Positions 7,740-17,226 of a stretch of 64,000 nt of DNA are shown here, piece by piece. The stretch spans positions 3,844,001 to 3,908,000 of the forward strand of contig NZ_CP099391.1 of NCBI RefSeq assembly GCF_023913515.1, in the 5' to 3' direction. The notes beneath the pieces were generated by a model that did not search any database, had not been told where the DNA came from, and saw only the letters and a list, made by a program, of their open reading frames with translations. Source of the DNA: Natronococcus sp. CG52. GTDB lineage: Archaea; Halobacteriota; Halobacteria; Halobacteriales; Natrialbaceae. Within the stretch, counting starts at the first letter, position 1, and every line of letters begins with the position of its first letter. The position numbers were made by a program, and so were the translations under genes.

Positions 7740-8861
7740 ATGAGTTCGAGACTGACGTTCGGAACTATCAAACGAGTCGCCGCCATCCTGATCGCGATCG
7801 CGGTCGTCCTCGCGGCGGGTATCGTCGTCGGCCAAGCCCCTGCGATCTTCGGCGTCGACGAGGATCCGAAGGCCTCGATCACGTTCGAGGATCAAGAGAC
7901 CGACGGAACGAACGTGACGATCGGCGAAGTCACCCTCTCGGACGGCGGCTTCGTCGTTATCACGGACGGCGGTGACGAACCGCTCGCCGTCTCGGAGTAC
8001 CTCGGAGACGGCACCCACGAGAACGTCACCGTCGACCGCGACGATAACGAGACCGAACTCGTCGGCCAGCTAACCGCGACGGTCCACCAGGATACGACCG
8101 ACAACGAGACGTACGCCTACGAGGAGACCGACGGCCAAGAGGACCATCCCTACCTCGAGGACGGCTACCCCGTCAGCGACACCGCGACGGTGACGTCGAC
8201 CGACGACGAGGCGGTCTCGGACTCCTTCGTCGTCGAATCCATCGACGCACCTGCGACGGCGACGACCAACCAGACGATCGAGATCGTCGCGCAGATCCGC
8301 AACCCGACCGACTTCGACCAGCAGCAGACCGTCGAGTTACGCCTCGACGGATCGGTCCTCGAGCGCCAGGTGCTCGAACTCGAGGCCGGCGACGAGCGCG
8401 AGGTGACTTTCGCGGTCGACACGAGCAGAACGCCCCCAGGGACCCAGATTCTCGGCGTCTACACCGACGACGACGGCGCGCTCGAGGAGATCGAACTCGA
8501 GTTCCACACCGATCCCTCGGTAACGGTCGTCGACGCGGACGACGAGGCGGTCACGGTCGACGTGGCGACCCCCGAGAGCGGCTTCGTCGCCGTCGAGAAC
8601 GGCGAGGAGGTGCTCGGAACGAGCGACGAACTCGAGGCCGGCGAACACGACAACGCCACCGTCGAGTTCGACGAGAACGCCTCCGTCGACGAGAACGACG
8701 AACTCACGGCCGTCGTCTACGAGGGCAACCCCGAGGACGTCGAGGCGGCGTCGCCGCTCGAACACGACGGCGAACCGGTCGAGGAGACGTTTACCATCGC
8801 GGACGTGGCGGCCGAGTCGGACGACGAAGACGGCGATGACGAGAACGGCGGCGACGAGTAA
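7740..8861 (+). CDS. Secreted/anchored acidic protein with DUF7282-like repeats
   Basis: A 373-residue protein. Residues about 10-35 form one hydrophobic signal-anchor (VAAILIAIAVVLAAGIVVG). Outside it are two similar domains, about 45-145 and 270-355, each with GFV-V, a short G-D or EVLG-like element, LEAGEHDNATVEF or GDGTHENVTVD, and LTA-V, the pattern I associate with DUF7282. A CARDB-like Ig domain (about 160-265) lies between them. The tail is a run of Asp/Glu. It is probably exposed on the cell surface; role unknown. Start taken at 7740, because the frame upstream to 7677 lacks hydrophobic or conserved character. Confidence 0.75.
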   Translation: MSSRLTFGTIKRVAAILIAIAVVLAAGIVVGQAPAIFGVDEDPKASITFEDQETDGTNVTIGEVTLSDGGFVVITDGGDEPLAVSEYLGDGTHENVTVDRDDNETELVGQLTATVHQDTTDNETYAYEETDGQEDHPYLEDGYPVSDTATVTSTDDEAVSDSFVVESIDAPATATTNQTIEIVAQIRNPTDFDQQQTVELRLDGSVLERQVLELEAGDEREVTFAVDTSRTPPGTQILGVYTDDDGALEEIELEFHTDPSVTVVDADDEAVTVDVATPESGFVAVENGEEVLGTSDELEAGEHDNATVEFDENASVDENDELTAVVYEGNPEDVEAASPLEHDGEPVEETFTIADVAAESDDEDGDDENGGDE

Positions 8862-8900
8862 CCGACCGATTCTTACCGCCGTCTCCCCTACCGACAGTCG

Positions 8901-9905
8901 ATGGACGCGCCGCTGTGGACAGACACGTACGCCCCGGAGCTGGCCGAGTTGCCACAGGACGACGCTCGCGAGTACCTCGAGCGAGCCGTCGAGGAGCCGA
9001 TCAACCTCGTCCTGCAGGGACCGCCCGGCAGCGGAAAGACGGCGGCAGCGCGCGCACTGGCTCGAGACGCACACGAGGACCCCGACAACGACCTGGTCGA
9101 GATCAACGTCGCCGACTTCTTCGGGCGGACGAAAACGGAGATCAAGAACGATCCCCGGTTCGCCTCGTTTCTCACCGGTCGCTCGTCGATGTCCAAGCGA
9201 GACATGATCAACCGCGTTCTCAAGGAGTCCGCGAGCTACGCACCCGTCTCCGGCGAGTACAAGACGATCCTGCTCGACAACGCCGAGGACGTCCGCGAGG
9301 ACTTCCAGCAGGCCCTGCGCCGGATCATGGAACAACACCACCGGACGACGCAGTTCGTCATCGCGACCCGCCAGCCGACGATGCTCATCCCGCCGATCCG
9401 TTCGCGCTGTTTCCCCGTCTCCCTGCGCGCACCGTCGAGCGAGGAGACCGTGACGGTCCTCGAGCGAATCGTCACGGCCGAGGGAGTCGACTACGACCGG
9501 GACGGCCTCGAATTCGTCGCGGGCTACGCGAACGGCAACCTCAGGCAGGCGATTCTGGCGGCACAGACCACCGTCGAGGACGAGGGCGAACTGACGATGA
9601 GCGCGGCCTACGAGACCATCGGCGAGGTCGGTCTCGACGACGAGATCGAGTCCATGCTCGACGACGCCGAAGCCGGGGAGTTCACGGACGCGCGAAGTAC
9701 CCTCGACGACCTCCTCGTCGACGAGGGGCTCGACGGCCAGGAAGTGATCGACGAGATGCTTCGGATCGCTCGCAAACGCTATCAGGGGCCGCGGCTGGCT
9801 CGCGTCCACCGCCTCGCGGGCGACATCGAGTTCGAGATGCACGAGGGGACGAGCGATCGGATCCACGTCTCGCATCTCCTCGCCGAACTCGGTCGGAACG
9901 CGTAA
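8901..9905 (+). CDS. rfcC: Replication factor C small subunit, RfcC type
   Basis: A 334-residue AAA+ clamp-loader subunit. Walker A is GPPGSGKT at about residues 38-45, the arginine-finger motif is IRSRC near 170, and the C-terminal collar region is present. The Walker B position reads ILLDNAED, so the usual DExD is replaced by DNAED; ATP binding looks possible but hydrolysis may be altered. Haloarchaea have several RFC small subunits and this divergent one is normally named RfcC. An ATTCTTACC box lies about 27 bp upstream of the ATG. Confidence 0.88.
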   Translation: MDAPLWTDTYAPELAELPQDDAREYLERAVEEPINLVLQGPPGSGKTAAARALARDAHEDPDNDLVEINVADFFGRTKTEIKNDPRFASFLTGRSSMSKRDMINRVLKESASYAPVSGEYKTILLDNAEDVREDFQQALRRIMEQHHRTTQFVIATRQPTMLIPPIRSRCFPVSLRAPSSEETVTVLERIVTAEGVDYDRDGLEFVAGYANGNLRQAILAAQTTVEDEGELTMSAAYETIGEVGLDDEIESMLDDAEAGEFTDARSTLDDLLVDEGLDGQEVIDEMLRIARKRYQGPRLARVHRLAGDIEFEMHEGTSDRIHVSHLLAELGRNA

Positions 9906-9943
9906 GCTGTACGTTTTTCGTCGTTCCCGAGACATAGAGTACT

Positions 9944-10375
9944 GTGCCTACTGTTCTCGAAACCCGCATCAGGAACCGATTTCGCGTCCAGCCGAATCAC
10001 GCGAACAACAACGGGACGCTCCACGGCGGCCACCTCATGAAGTGGCTCGACGAGATCGGCGCCATGTCGGCGATGCGATTCGCCGGCGAGACCTGCGTCA
10101 CCGCCCGGGTGAACGAACTCGACTTCGAGCGACCGATCGGGATCGGCGACACGGCGCTCGTCGAGGCCTACGTCTACGACGCCGGCCGAACGAGCGTCCA
10201 CGTCGCGTTACGGGCCTGGCGCGAGGAGCCCCGTTCCGGCGAGACCGAGAAGACGACCGAGTCCTCGTTCACGTTCGTCGCGATCGACGAGGAGAACAGA
10301 TCGACTCCGGTCCCGGAACTGACCGTCGAGACCGACGAGGGTGAGCAGCTACGACGGCGAGCGCTCGAGTCGTAA
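9944..10375 (+). CDS. Acyl-CoA thioesterase (hotdog fold)
   Basis: A 143-residue YciA-like thioesterase. The N-terminal half has NHANNNGTLHGGHLMKWLDE, the hotdog helix with the conserved Asn/His and the acidic residue used in catalysis. It should hydrolyse acyl-CoA in the cytosol; chain-length preference is unknown. The start is a GTG at 9944, 38 bp after the rfcC stop, with its own TTTTT-containing box, so it may be transcribed separately. Confidence 0.88.
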   Translation: MPTVLETRIRNRFRVQPNHANNNGTLHGGHLMKWLDEIGAMSAMRFAGETCVTARVNELDFERPIGIGDTALVEAYVYDAGRTSVHVALRAWREEPRSGETEKTTESSFTFVAIDEENRSTPVPELTVETDEGEQLRRRALES

Positions 10376-10457
10376 GCACCGCGACTGGTCGCGAGCCCGT
10401 TCGGTCACCGACCCGTATATCACAATTTTTTTGGATAGTGTTCGGGTCGATAGAACG

Positions 10458-12692
10458 ATGTCCGAGGATAACACGACGCAGCAGCCGTCGGATAGCAGCC
10501 GCGATCCGTCCCGGCGATCCCTCCTTCGAACCGCCGGAACGGCGACTGCCGCCGGACTCCTGGGAACGGGACTCGGGGCCGGTGTGACGGCAGCGGGCGG
10601 CGACTGTCCCGGCGCCGACCACCTCGAGTCCCCGCGACCCGGTCCCGAGGTGCTGTACGAGGATCCCGTATCGTCGCCCGAGCTCGAGCCCACCGGCAAC
10701 TGGGAGGCGGACCCCCTGCTCGTCTGCGGGCGAACGGGCTACGACGACGGCGAGTTCCTCTCGCAGGGCTGGCCCTTCGACGACCGCGGGGCGACCAACG
10801 AGCGGGAGTATCCCGACGCGGAACGGTACGCCAACAACGCCGCGGACCTCCTCGAGATCCGCGCTCGGCCGACGCGCGACGGCGTCAGCTATCGGATCGC
10901 GCTGAACACGATGGTCGAACCCGACGCGGCCATCGTCGCCGTCGGGATCGACACGGGGACCGACGAGGGGCGAACCGACTGGGGGCACGAACTCGGCGAC
11001 CTGGGTGCGTCCGTCGACCACGTCCTCGCGATCTGGGGCACCGGAGCGACCCTCGACGGCGAACCGCTCCCGGACGACGCGTACGCGGTCGATCTCGAGC
11101 GCAACCAGCTCGAGGTCGAACTGGAACTCGACCCCGGCCGGGAGACCTGGCGCCAGTACGCCGTCTCGGGGGTTCACGACGGGGACGGCGGCTTCTCGCG
11201 GGAAGACGGACCGTTCGACTCGGACGAGCCGCCGGTGTACAACGTCGGCTTCCGGACCGTCGCGGACGAACCGCTCGAGTTCCGCGACGAGGAAAGCGAG
11301 ATCGAAGAGCTGGGGACGCTCCTGGTCGACCAGGAGGGGATGTGGCGCGCCGCCGAACAGGCGGAGGCACTCGAGGAGCGTGACATCGCCGATCTCGGGG
11401 AAGACGTCGACTTCGGTCGGCTGGAAGACGGCGACGTCGATCGGTCGGTCCCGGAGGCGGGCTATCACAACCGGCTCTACGCCTCGCGGTACGATCTCGG
11501 GGACGGAATCGATCTCGAGGAGCCCCGGGACGTCTATCAGACGCGGGTTCAGCCCTACTCGGTGTACGTCCCCGAGAGCTACGAACCCGGCGAGCCGACG
11601 TCGCTGCTGGTGCTGTTGCACTCGCTGAACAGCAACTACAACCAGTACGCCGCCTCGCCGAACAAGCTCGCTCAACTCGGAGAGGAGCGCGACGCGATCG
11701 TGTTGATGCCGTTCGGCCGCGGCCCCGCGGGCTGGTGGAAGAACGAGGCCGAACTCGACGCCTTCGAAGCCTGGGCGGATCTGCGGAGCCGCTACGATAT
11801 CGATCCCGACCGCGTCACCCTCAGCGGTTACTCGATGGGCGGCCACGGCACCTACCGGTTCGGATCGCTGTATCCGGACCTGTTCGGCCGCGGGTTCGCC
11901 GTCGTCGGACCGGCCGACGAGTCGATCTTCGGGGGTCCGACCGACGGCGTCTACGGCGACTACTCGACTGCCTCGGAGAACCCGCAGAACATGATGCGCG
12001 TGACGAACAACCTTCGGCACGTGCCGCTGCTCGTGTGGGCCGGAATGTTGGACGAACTCGTCCCCTACCCGGGCGTTCGTAACTACCGCGACCGACTCGT
12101 CGAGCACGGCTACCGCCACCGACTCGACTCGTTCCCCCAGGACGACCACTTCACGTTCTTCGGTCACGACGAGTGGGGGCCGGGTCGGGACTACCTCGGC
12201 GACGCGAGCGTCGAGCGTCGGCCCGCACGCGTCACCTACCGCGCCGTTCCCGAGTTCGGAAACGAGCGCTACGACATCTCTCACGACGGGGCGTACTGGG
12301 TGCGTGAGATCGCTGTCGACGACGACGCCGCGGACGGAGCGGTCGACGCGCTCTCGCTTACCGACGGCTACGCCGAGCCGGTCGCCGAGGAGTTCGAGAC
12401 CGAATCGACCGATCCCAGAGCCAACACTCGGGAGGGGATGCGCTGGCGCTCGTCGCTCGAGCGCCGCCCCGCGGAGAACGCGATCGAGCTCGAGGCCGAG
12501 GACGTCGCCGCTGCCACGCTGTACGTCGACGACGCCGGCGTCGATACGACGGAACCGCTCGAGGTCCGCGTCGAGACGAACCGCGAGCTAACGCTGACGC
12601 TGAAGAGTGGTGCGGGCGAGCGAACGCTCGAGTTCGACTCGGGCGAATCGAGCGAAACCGTCGTACTCTGTGAGACGGGCTCGGATTCGTAG
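10458..12692 (+). CDS. Tat-exported alpha/beta-hydrolase, esterase/PHB-depolymerase-like
   Basis: A 744-residue protein. SRRSLLRTAGTATAAGLLG near residue 20 is a twin-arginine signal. Residues about 75-300 form a beta-rich domain similar to the accessory domain of glucodextranases. A catalytic alpha/beta-hydrolase domain follows: VLLHSLNSNYNQY as oxyanion region, GYSMGG nucleophile elbow (Ser near 458), DELVPY as acid region and DDHFTFFGHDE with the likely His. The last 150 residues are another beta domain. It probably cuts an ester polymer or glyco-ester outside the cell; substrate is unknown. The frame is open to 10341, but the ATG at 10458 begins the signal. Confidence 0.82.
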   Translation: MSEDNTTQQPSDSSRDPSRRSLLRTAGTATAAGLLGTGLGAGVTAAGGDCPGADHLESPRPGPEVLYEDPVSSPELEPTGNWEADPLLVCGRTGYDDGEFLSQGWPFDDRGATNEREYPDAERYANNAADLLEIRARPTRDGVSYRIALNTMVEPDAAIVAVGIDTGTDEGRTDWGHELGDLGASVDHVLAIWGTGATLDGEPLPDDAYAVDLERNQLEVELELDPGRETWRQYAVSGVHDGDGGFSREDGPFDSDEPPVYNVGFRTVADEPLEFRDEESEIEELGTLLVDQEGMWRAAEQAEALEERDIADLGEDVDFGRLEDGDVDRSVPEAGYHNRLYASRYDLGDGIDLEEPRDVYQTRVQPYSVYVPESYEPGEPTSLLVLLHSLNSNYNQYAASPNKLAQLGEERDAIVLMPFGRGPAGWWKNEAELDAFEAWADLRSRYDIDPDRVTLSGYSMGGHGTYRFGSLYPDLFGRGFAVVGPADESIFGGPTDGVYGDYSTASENPQNMMRVTNNLRHVPLLVWAGMLDELVPYPGVRNYRDRLVEHGYRHRLDSFPQDDHFTFFGHDEWGPGRDYLGDASVERRPARVTYRAVPEFGNERYDISHDGAYWVREIAVDDDAADGAVDALSLTDGYAEPVAEEFETESTDPRANTREGMRWRSSLERRPAENAIELEAEDVAAATLYVDDAGVDTTEPLEVRVETNRELTLTLKSGAGERTLEFDSGESSETVVLCETGSDS

Positions 12693-12764
12693 GTCGATTG
12701 CGACCGCGACCTCGGCGTATTGCGTTCGGCGGCGCGGGCAGCTTCCCGAAACCGCGCCTCGCCC

Positions 12765-13187
12765 TCAGCGGTGCTGTCGGAGGAATTCGTCGAGAACGGA
12801 CTCGACTTCCGCGGGCGTTCGGTACTCCGTTACCTCGACGGCGTCGTTGCCGCGCACCATCGCGGACAGTTCGCGCTCCCCTTCGGGGCGGTACAGACAG
12901 AGCACGGGTTTCTCCCGCGCGACCGCCCTGCCGAGTTCGTACCCGACGCCGAGGCTGGGCGTCGTCACCTCGGCCACGACGACGTCGGCCTGCCGGAGCC
13001 AGGCGACGTCCTGGTCGTGAATGTCGCCGTCAGACAGCCCCGCTTCCTCCTGTTCCGCTTCGACGCCTTCGGTTCCGACGTGTTCACTGAGGACCGTCCC
13101 GTGTTGCTGGAGAAATTCGACGAGGTCACCGTACAGATCCACGTCAGCACGACCGCCGCGGATGGAACCGCTGAAGAAGATGTCCAT
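12765..13187 (-). CDS. Nucleoside 2-deoxyribosyltransferase family protein
   Basis: A 140-residue protein of the NDT/Rcl fold. The start MDIFFSGSIRGG gives the phosphate/sugar-binding loop; HDQDVAWLRQADVVVAEVTTPSLGVGYELG gives the catalytic region with Asp and Glu. Such enzymes transfer or release 2-deoxyribose from nucleosides or deoxynucleoside monophosphates, in salvage or pool cleaning. Reaction type (transferase or hydrolase) cannot be settled from sequence. A TATTAATAC box lies about 27 bp before the ATG. It converges with the esterase gene. Confidence 0.85.
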   Translation of the reverse strand: MDIFFSGSIRGGRADVDLYGDLVEFLQQHGTVLSEHVGTEGVEAEQEEAGLSDGDIHDQDVAWLRQADVVVAEVTTPSLGVGYELGRAVAREKPVLCLYRPEGERELSAMVRGNDAVEVTEYRTPAEVESVLDEFLRQHR

Positions 13188-13291
13188 GCCGCGGCCGTGG
13201 AGCCGGCGAGTATTAATATTCGCTTATTTCGACTCGTCTCCCGTGCGATTCCGTCCGGAGTCCGATTTCGAACCGGGCGGCGGACGGATCG

Positions 13292-14377
13292 TCACTCGAG
13301 CACCAGCACGTACCGCGTCAGCGACCGGTGGACGCGCCGTTCGAATGCGGCCTCGAGCTCCCACCCGGCCTCGCGAGCCTCGGGGGCCCACGAGCGGTCG
13401 GCGACGACGACGGCTCGCGACGCGACGCGACGGGCTTCCGAGAGCGCCCCGGAAACGAGGTCCTCGAGCCGGTGAGTGTCGATCTTCGACTGGCGACCGT
13501 ACGGTGCGTCGAAGACGACGGCGTCGACGGCGTCGTCCGCGAACGGGAGCCGGGTCGCGTCGCCGCGGCCGACGTGCCACGACCCGCGGGAGACGCCGGT
13601 CGGCGACGGCTCGTTCCGCTCGAGGAAGTGCGCGAGGTTCGTTCGGGCGCCCTCGACCATCTTCGCCTGCGCGTCGGCGCCGAGGACGTCCGCGCCGACG
13701 AGGCCGGCCTCGACCAGGACGCCGCCGGTGCCACACATCGGATCCAGCACCGTCGCGCCGGGACGCGCGCCGGCGATGTTCGCGACCGCGCGGGCGAGCA
13801 GCGGGTCCATGCTGCCGGGCTGAAAGAACGGCTTGTCCGTCGGGGCGCGGGTTCCGAAGTCGCGAACGCTCTCGGCCGCGAGCCAGCCCAGCGCGCAGAC
13901 CGAGATCTCCTCGCCTCGCGAGACATCTCCCTCGGCCGTCGAGAAGGGATCGCCGCGCCCGTCGGCGTCGCGCTCGAGTTCACCCGCCGAAAAGGACGCT
14001 CGCAGGACGCGATCCGGATCCTCGAGGTCGACCTCGAAGCCGCGGTCGACCAGCACCTGGCCGAGTTCGCGCTCCGCGCGGTCGGTCTCGACGCCGCTCG
14101 AGCCGTGGACGTCCGTCGCGCGCACCGCGACGGTCCCCTCGGGGTCGAGCGACGCGGCCTCGAGCAACTTGCAGGCACCGGCGAGATCGGCGTCGGTTCG
14201 GCCGAGGAGGTCGCTCGCGCAGTGCGTGTAGGCCAGTCCGCGAACGCGATCGGGAACGACCGCGTTCGCGACGGCGAGTCCGGGTGCGATCCGGCGAACG
14301 TCGGCCGCGGCGCTCGCCGCCTCGCGGGCCGCAAACGCGTCGTCCTCACCGCCGAGTTCGAGCAGGTACACGCCCAT
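13292..14377 (-). CDS. trmG10: tRNA (guanine(10)-N(2))-dimethyltransferase
   Basis: A 361-residue TIGR01177-type enzyme that methylates G10 of tRNA. It has an N-terminal THUMP-like part (about residues 40-120) and a C-terminal Rossmann methyltransferase: DPMCGTGGVLVEAGL is the SAM-binding motif, and DAPYGRQSK is the catalytic motif IV, with Ala in place of the more common Pro. Position MGVYLLELGG at 14377 is the family N-terminus; the open frame to 14536 is not supported. Confidence 0.9.
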   Translation of the reverse strand: MGVYLLELGGEDDAFAAREAASAAADVRRIAPGLAVANAVVPDRVRGLAYTHCASDLLGRTDADLAGACKLLEAASLDPEGTVAVRATDVHGSSGVETDRAERELGQVLVDRGFEVDLEDPDRVLRASFSAGELERDADGRGDPFSTAEGDVSRGEEISVCALGWLAAESVRDFGTRAPTDKPFFQPGSMDPLLARAVANIAGARPGATVLDPMCGTGGVLVEAGLVGADVLGADAQAKMVEGARTNLAHFLERNEPSPTGVSRGSWHVGRGDATRLPFADDAVDAVVFDAPYGRQSKIDTHRLEDLVSGALSEARRVASRAVVVADRSWAPEAREAGWELEAAFERRVHRSLTRYVLVLE

Positions 14378-14533
14378 TCGTCGCCGTGGCGCGAGTATGA
14401 GCGTACCGTTTTCCGCGAATCGGCTTCGGGAACAGGTCCCACGATCCCGCCCGAGAGACGGCGAGGAGGCAAAAGACGGTCGTTTCGGAACGTAGCGAAA
14501 ACCGTATAAACCGGATATATCAGGTACCGGCAC

Positions 14534-14556
14534 CAACCTTTATAAACCTTAAATAC
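14534..14556 (+). promoter_or_regulatory. Promoter of tbp
   Basis: CAACC (BRE-like) is followed by TTTATAAA at 14539-14546, centred about 31 bp before the ATG. A second AT-rich box CTTAAATA lies at 14549-14556. The spacing predicts a leader of a few bases at most. Confidence 0.65.
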
Positions 14557-14573
14557 GTCTTTTTAAGCGACTT

Positions 14574-15134
14574 ATGACGGATCCGAAGGATACCATCAAC
14601 ATCGAAAACGTGGTGGCGTCGACTGGCATCGGACAGGAACTCGACCTGCAGAGCGTCGCGATGGACCTCGAGGGGGCGGACTACGACCCCGAACAGTTCC
14701 CCGGTCTCGTCTACCGTACTCAGAATCCCAAGTCCGCAGCGCTCATCTTCCGCTCGGGGAAGATCGTCTGTACCGGTGCGAAGAGCACCGACGACGTCCA
14801 CGAGAGTCTCCGCATCGTCTTCGACAAGCTCCGTGAACTCCAGATTCAGGTCAACGAGGACCCCGAGATCGTCGTCCAGAACATCGTGACGAGCGCGGAC
14901 CTCGGTCGAAACCTCAACCTGAACGCGATCGCGATCGGACTCGGCCTCGAGAACATCGAGTACGAACCCGAACAGTTCCCCGGTCTCGTCTACCGACTCG
15001 ACGAACCCGAAGTCGTCGCGCTGCTGTTCGGTTCCGGGAAGCTCGTTATCACCGGCGGGAAAAAGCCCAAAGACGCCGAACACGCCGTCGACAAGATCGT
15101 CTCGCGACTCGAGGACCTCGGCCTGCTCGAGTAA
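14574..15134 (+). CDS. tbp: TATA-box-binding protein
   Basis: A 186-residue archaeal TBP made of two direct repeats (about residues 8-95 and 99-184). Both contain the DNA-binding signature, with EQFPGLVYR in each half and FRSGKIVCTGAKS and FGSGKLVITGGKK in equivalent places. It binds promoter TATA boxes with TFB. The C-terminal acidic tail is short. Transcribed alone from its own strong promoter. Confidence 0.98.
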   Translation: MTDPKDTINIENVVASTGIGQELDLQSVAMDLEGADYDPEQFPGLVYRTQNPKSAALIFRSGKIVCTGAKSTDDVHESLRIVFDKLRELQIQVNEDPEIVVQNIVTSADLGRNLNLNAIAIGLGLENIEYEPEQFPGLVYRLDEPEVVALLFGSGKLVITGGKKPKDAEHAVDKIVSRLEDLGLLE

Positions 15135-15461
15135 CGGAGCACGACCCGATTCGATTCTTTCGAGCGAACGACGCCACCGAGACGTTCGTTCGTACTGACC
15201 GTTCACGCCCGTTTTGCCGAAATCCGGCCGGATAGACGGACGGTCGCGATTTCGAACGACACGTTTATCGACGACGAGTGTCGCCGGTAATGGCGTTTTA
15301 ACGACCACATACCCGTCTCCGACGGCGTTCCGGGTCGAGATCGTTCGACCGAATTGTCGACCGTTTATTCCGGGACGAGCCTCCCACATTCACCTGAAAC
15401 GACGCTGAGTGTCCGAAACGACCGGCCGCGTTTATTCGGTGGTATTGAGTCTCCGTCGACG

Positions 15462-15857
15462 ATGACGATCCATCCCGACCGAACGACGGCCGTACCGGAG
15501 CAGCTCAGTGGCGAGAACGTCTGCCTCCGTACGATCTCACGGGTGGAGTTCGGTCGCGTGCTGGCGAGCGACCGTCGGTGCGAAGTAGTTCGATACCTCC
15601 TCGAGGCTGACGAGCCGATCACGGTCCAGCGGCTCGTCGGCTGGCTCGCGGACACGGAGGACGAGAACGCCGTCCTGACGACGATCCACGAACTGCGCCA
15701 GCGCGTCCACGTCGCGCTCTGTCGCACCCACCTCCCGCTGCTCGAGCGGTACGGGATCGTCCAGTACGACCGCGAACGGGGCCTCGTCTCGCCGGCGGCG
15801 AACCTCACCGAGTTCGAGGCGGCGATCGACGCCGTCGATCTCGAGCGGCCCTGGTGA
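15462..15857 (+). CDS. DUF7344-like winged-helix protein
   Basis: A 131-residue protein. FGRVLASDRRCEVVRYLLEADEPITVQRLVGWLAD followed by LHHLRQ-like HELRQRVHVALCRTHLPLLERYGIVQYD is the winged-helix pattern of haloarchaeal DUF7344 proteins, which are putative transcription regulators. Target genes are unknown. The ATG at 15462 has a TTTATTC box about 31 bp upstream, which supports it over the longer frame from 15354. Confidence 0.75.
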   Translation: MTIHPDRTTAVPEQLSGENVCLRTISRVEFGRVLASDRRCEVVRYLLEADEPITVQRLVGWLADTEDENAVLTTIHELRQRVHVALCRTHLPLLERYGIVQYDRERGLVSPAANLTEFEAAIDAVDLERPW

Positions 15858-16251
15858 TCGCCAAAGCGGCCAAGAAACTCGAGCAGCGCTGTATCCCCTC
15901 CCTGCTCGCGCCTCCGGCGCTCGCTGAGGGAAGGGGCTTAGCGCCTCGATTCAGCTAAAGAGCAGCTATCTCACAACACCGACTGCCGGGAAGAACGGTT
16001 CGTGTTCACGACAGCTACCGGTAGGGAGTAGCACGGTTGCTCTATTCAGAGCTACTCGTGACGGTGTTCTGCACAAGTGAAGCAGTGAACGCGGCCGCAC
16101 CCCCGTGAGCGAAGCGAGCGGTTTTCCGCCGAAGCGGGCGAAGCCCGCGGCCTTTTTGGCGCAAAAAGGTACTTCTGCACAGCGACGTAACGAATCAGCA
16201 GTTCGGATTCGAGGCTAAGACGGGGTCGAGAAATCGTACTCCCAACTGCCC
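15858..16251. other. Gene-free 394-bp stretch with hairpins and an insertion-like block
   Basis: No coding frame is convincing. An imperfect inverted repeat (CCCTCCCTGCTCGC against GCTCGCTGAGGGAAGGGG) lies at 15893-15935. At 16067-16181 a 97-bp GC-rich block with two strong hairpins is enclosed by the direct repeat TTCTGCACA. It lies after hisG and after the DUF7344-like gene, which converge here, so the hairpins may also act in termination. Confidence 0.5.
16067..16181. repeat. Hairpin-rich block between 9-bp direct repeats
   Basis: TTCTGCACA occurs at 16067-16075 and 16173-16181. Between them are GCGGGC-GAA-GCCCGC (16134-16148) and CCTTTTT-GGCGC-AAAAAGG (16151-16169). It resembles a small non-coding inserted element with a target duplication, although no terminal inverted repeats are visible. 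Confidence 0.4.
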
Positions 16252-17115
16252 CTACTCGACCAGTCGTTCGATCTCGGTCACCAGGATCCCGCTCGCACCG
16301 GCCTTCTTGACCTCGGTGATCGTCTCGAAGACGTCGCGTTCGTCGACGACGACGTGGACTGCGAGCATCTCGTCGTCACCGTTACCGTCGTCGGCGATGT
16401 CCATGACCGTCGGGCCGCCGAGACCGGGGATCACCTCGCGGACCTCCTCGAGTCGGTCCTCGGGGACGTTCATCATCAGGTAGCGCTTCCCGTCGGCCGA
16501 GATCACGGAGGAAAGGGCCGTCCGCACCTCCCGAACTTTCGGATCGTCGACGACGTCCTCGCGAGCGAAGAGTCGGACGGAACTCGAGAGCACCTCCTCG
16601 ACGACGGCCAGCTGATTCATCTTCAGCGTGGTGCCGGTGCTGGTGATGTCGACGATCGCGTCGGCCATCTCGACGTGTGGCGTGAGCTCCGTCGCGCCGG
16701 AGACCTCGACGACGTTGGGGTCGACGCCGGTGTCGGCGAAGAAGTCGCGGGTGACGTTCGGGAACTCCGTGGCGACGGTCTTGCCGGCGAGGTCCTCGAC
16801 GCCGTCGATGTCGCCGTCCTCGGGTGCGGCGAGCACGAGGCGGCAACGACCGAACTCGAGGTCGAGCAGTTCGGAGACGGTGTCGACGCGGGCCTCCCGG
16901 ACCTGGTCGTAGCCGGTGATACCCATCTCGGCCGCGCCGTCGGCGACGTACTCCGGGATGTCCGCCGCGCGGGCGAAGAGGACGGAGACGTCGGGGTCGA
17001 CGGTGTCGGCGTAGAGTTTCCGCTCGGCACCGTTCTCGAGGTGGAGTCCCGCCCGCTCGAGGAGGTCGATCGTCGGCTCGTGCAGGCGGCCCTTGTTGGG
17101 AACGGCGATTCGCAT
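16252..17115 (-). CDS. hisG: ATP phosphoribosyltransferase, long form
   Basis: A 287-residue enzyme for the first step of histidine synthesis, condensing ATP with PRPP. The N-terminus is [21 protein letters not shown] and [18 protein letters not shown] (PRPP-binding loop) are present, and the last 70 residues form the ACT-like regulatory domain of the long form, so a HisZ partner is not required and feedback by histidine is expected. It is a single gene, apart from hisA and hisB. No TATA box is seen close to the ATG; three tandem promoter-like repeats lie 110-400 bp upstream. Confidence 0.96.
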   Translation of the reverse strand: MRIAVPNKGRLHEPTIDLLERAGLHLENGAERKLYADTVDPDVSVLFARAADIPEYVADGAAEMGITGYDQVREARVDTVSELLDLEFGRCRLVLAAPEDGDIDGVEDLAGKTVATEFPNVTRDFFADTGVDPNVVEVSGATELTPHVEMADAIVDITSTGTTLKMNQLAVVEEVLSSSVRLFAREDVVDDPKVREVRTALSSVISADGKRYLMMNVPEDRLEEVREVIPGLGGPTVMDIADDGNGDDEMLAVHVVVDERDVFETITEVKKAGASGILVTEIERLVE

Positions 17116-17226
17116 TTGCCGGGATTTCGGCGTCGGCGGGGAACTGTCTTTCCATCCCGGCGACTCGGACGGCGCTGTCGCTGTCGAAAGGTGACACTAC
17201 CGAGAAGGACGAACGTGAAAACGGCG

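Noticed and set aside
15893-15935. Structured RNA gene near the imperfect hairpin
   Set aside because: The stem is interrupted, the words are common low-complexity sequence in haloarchaea, and no promoter points into it.
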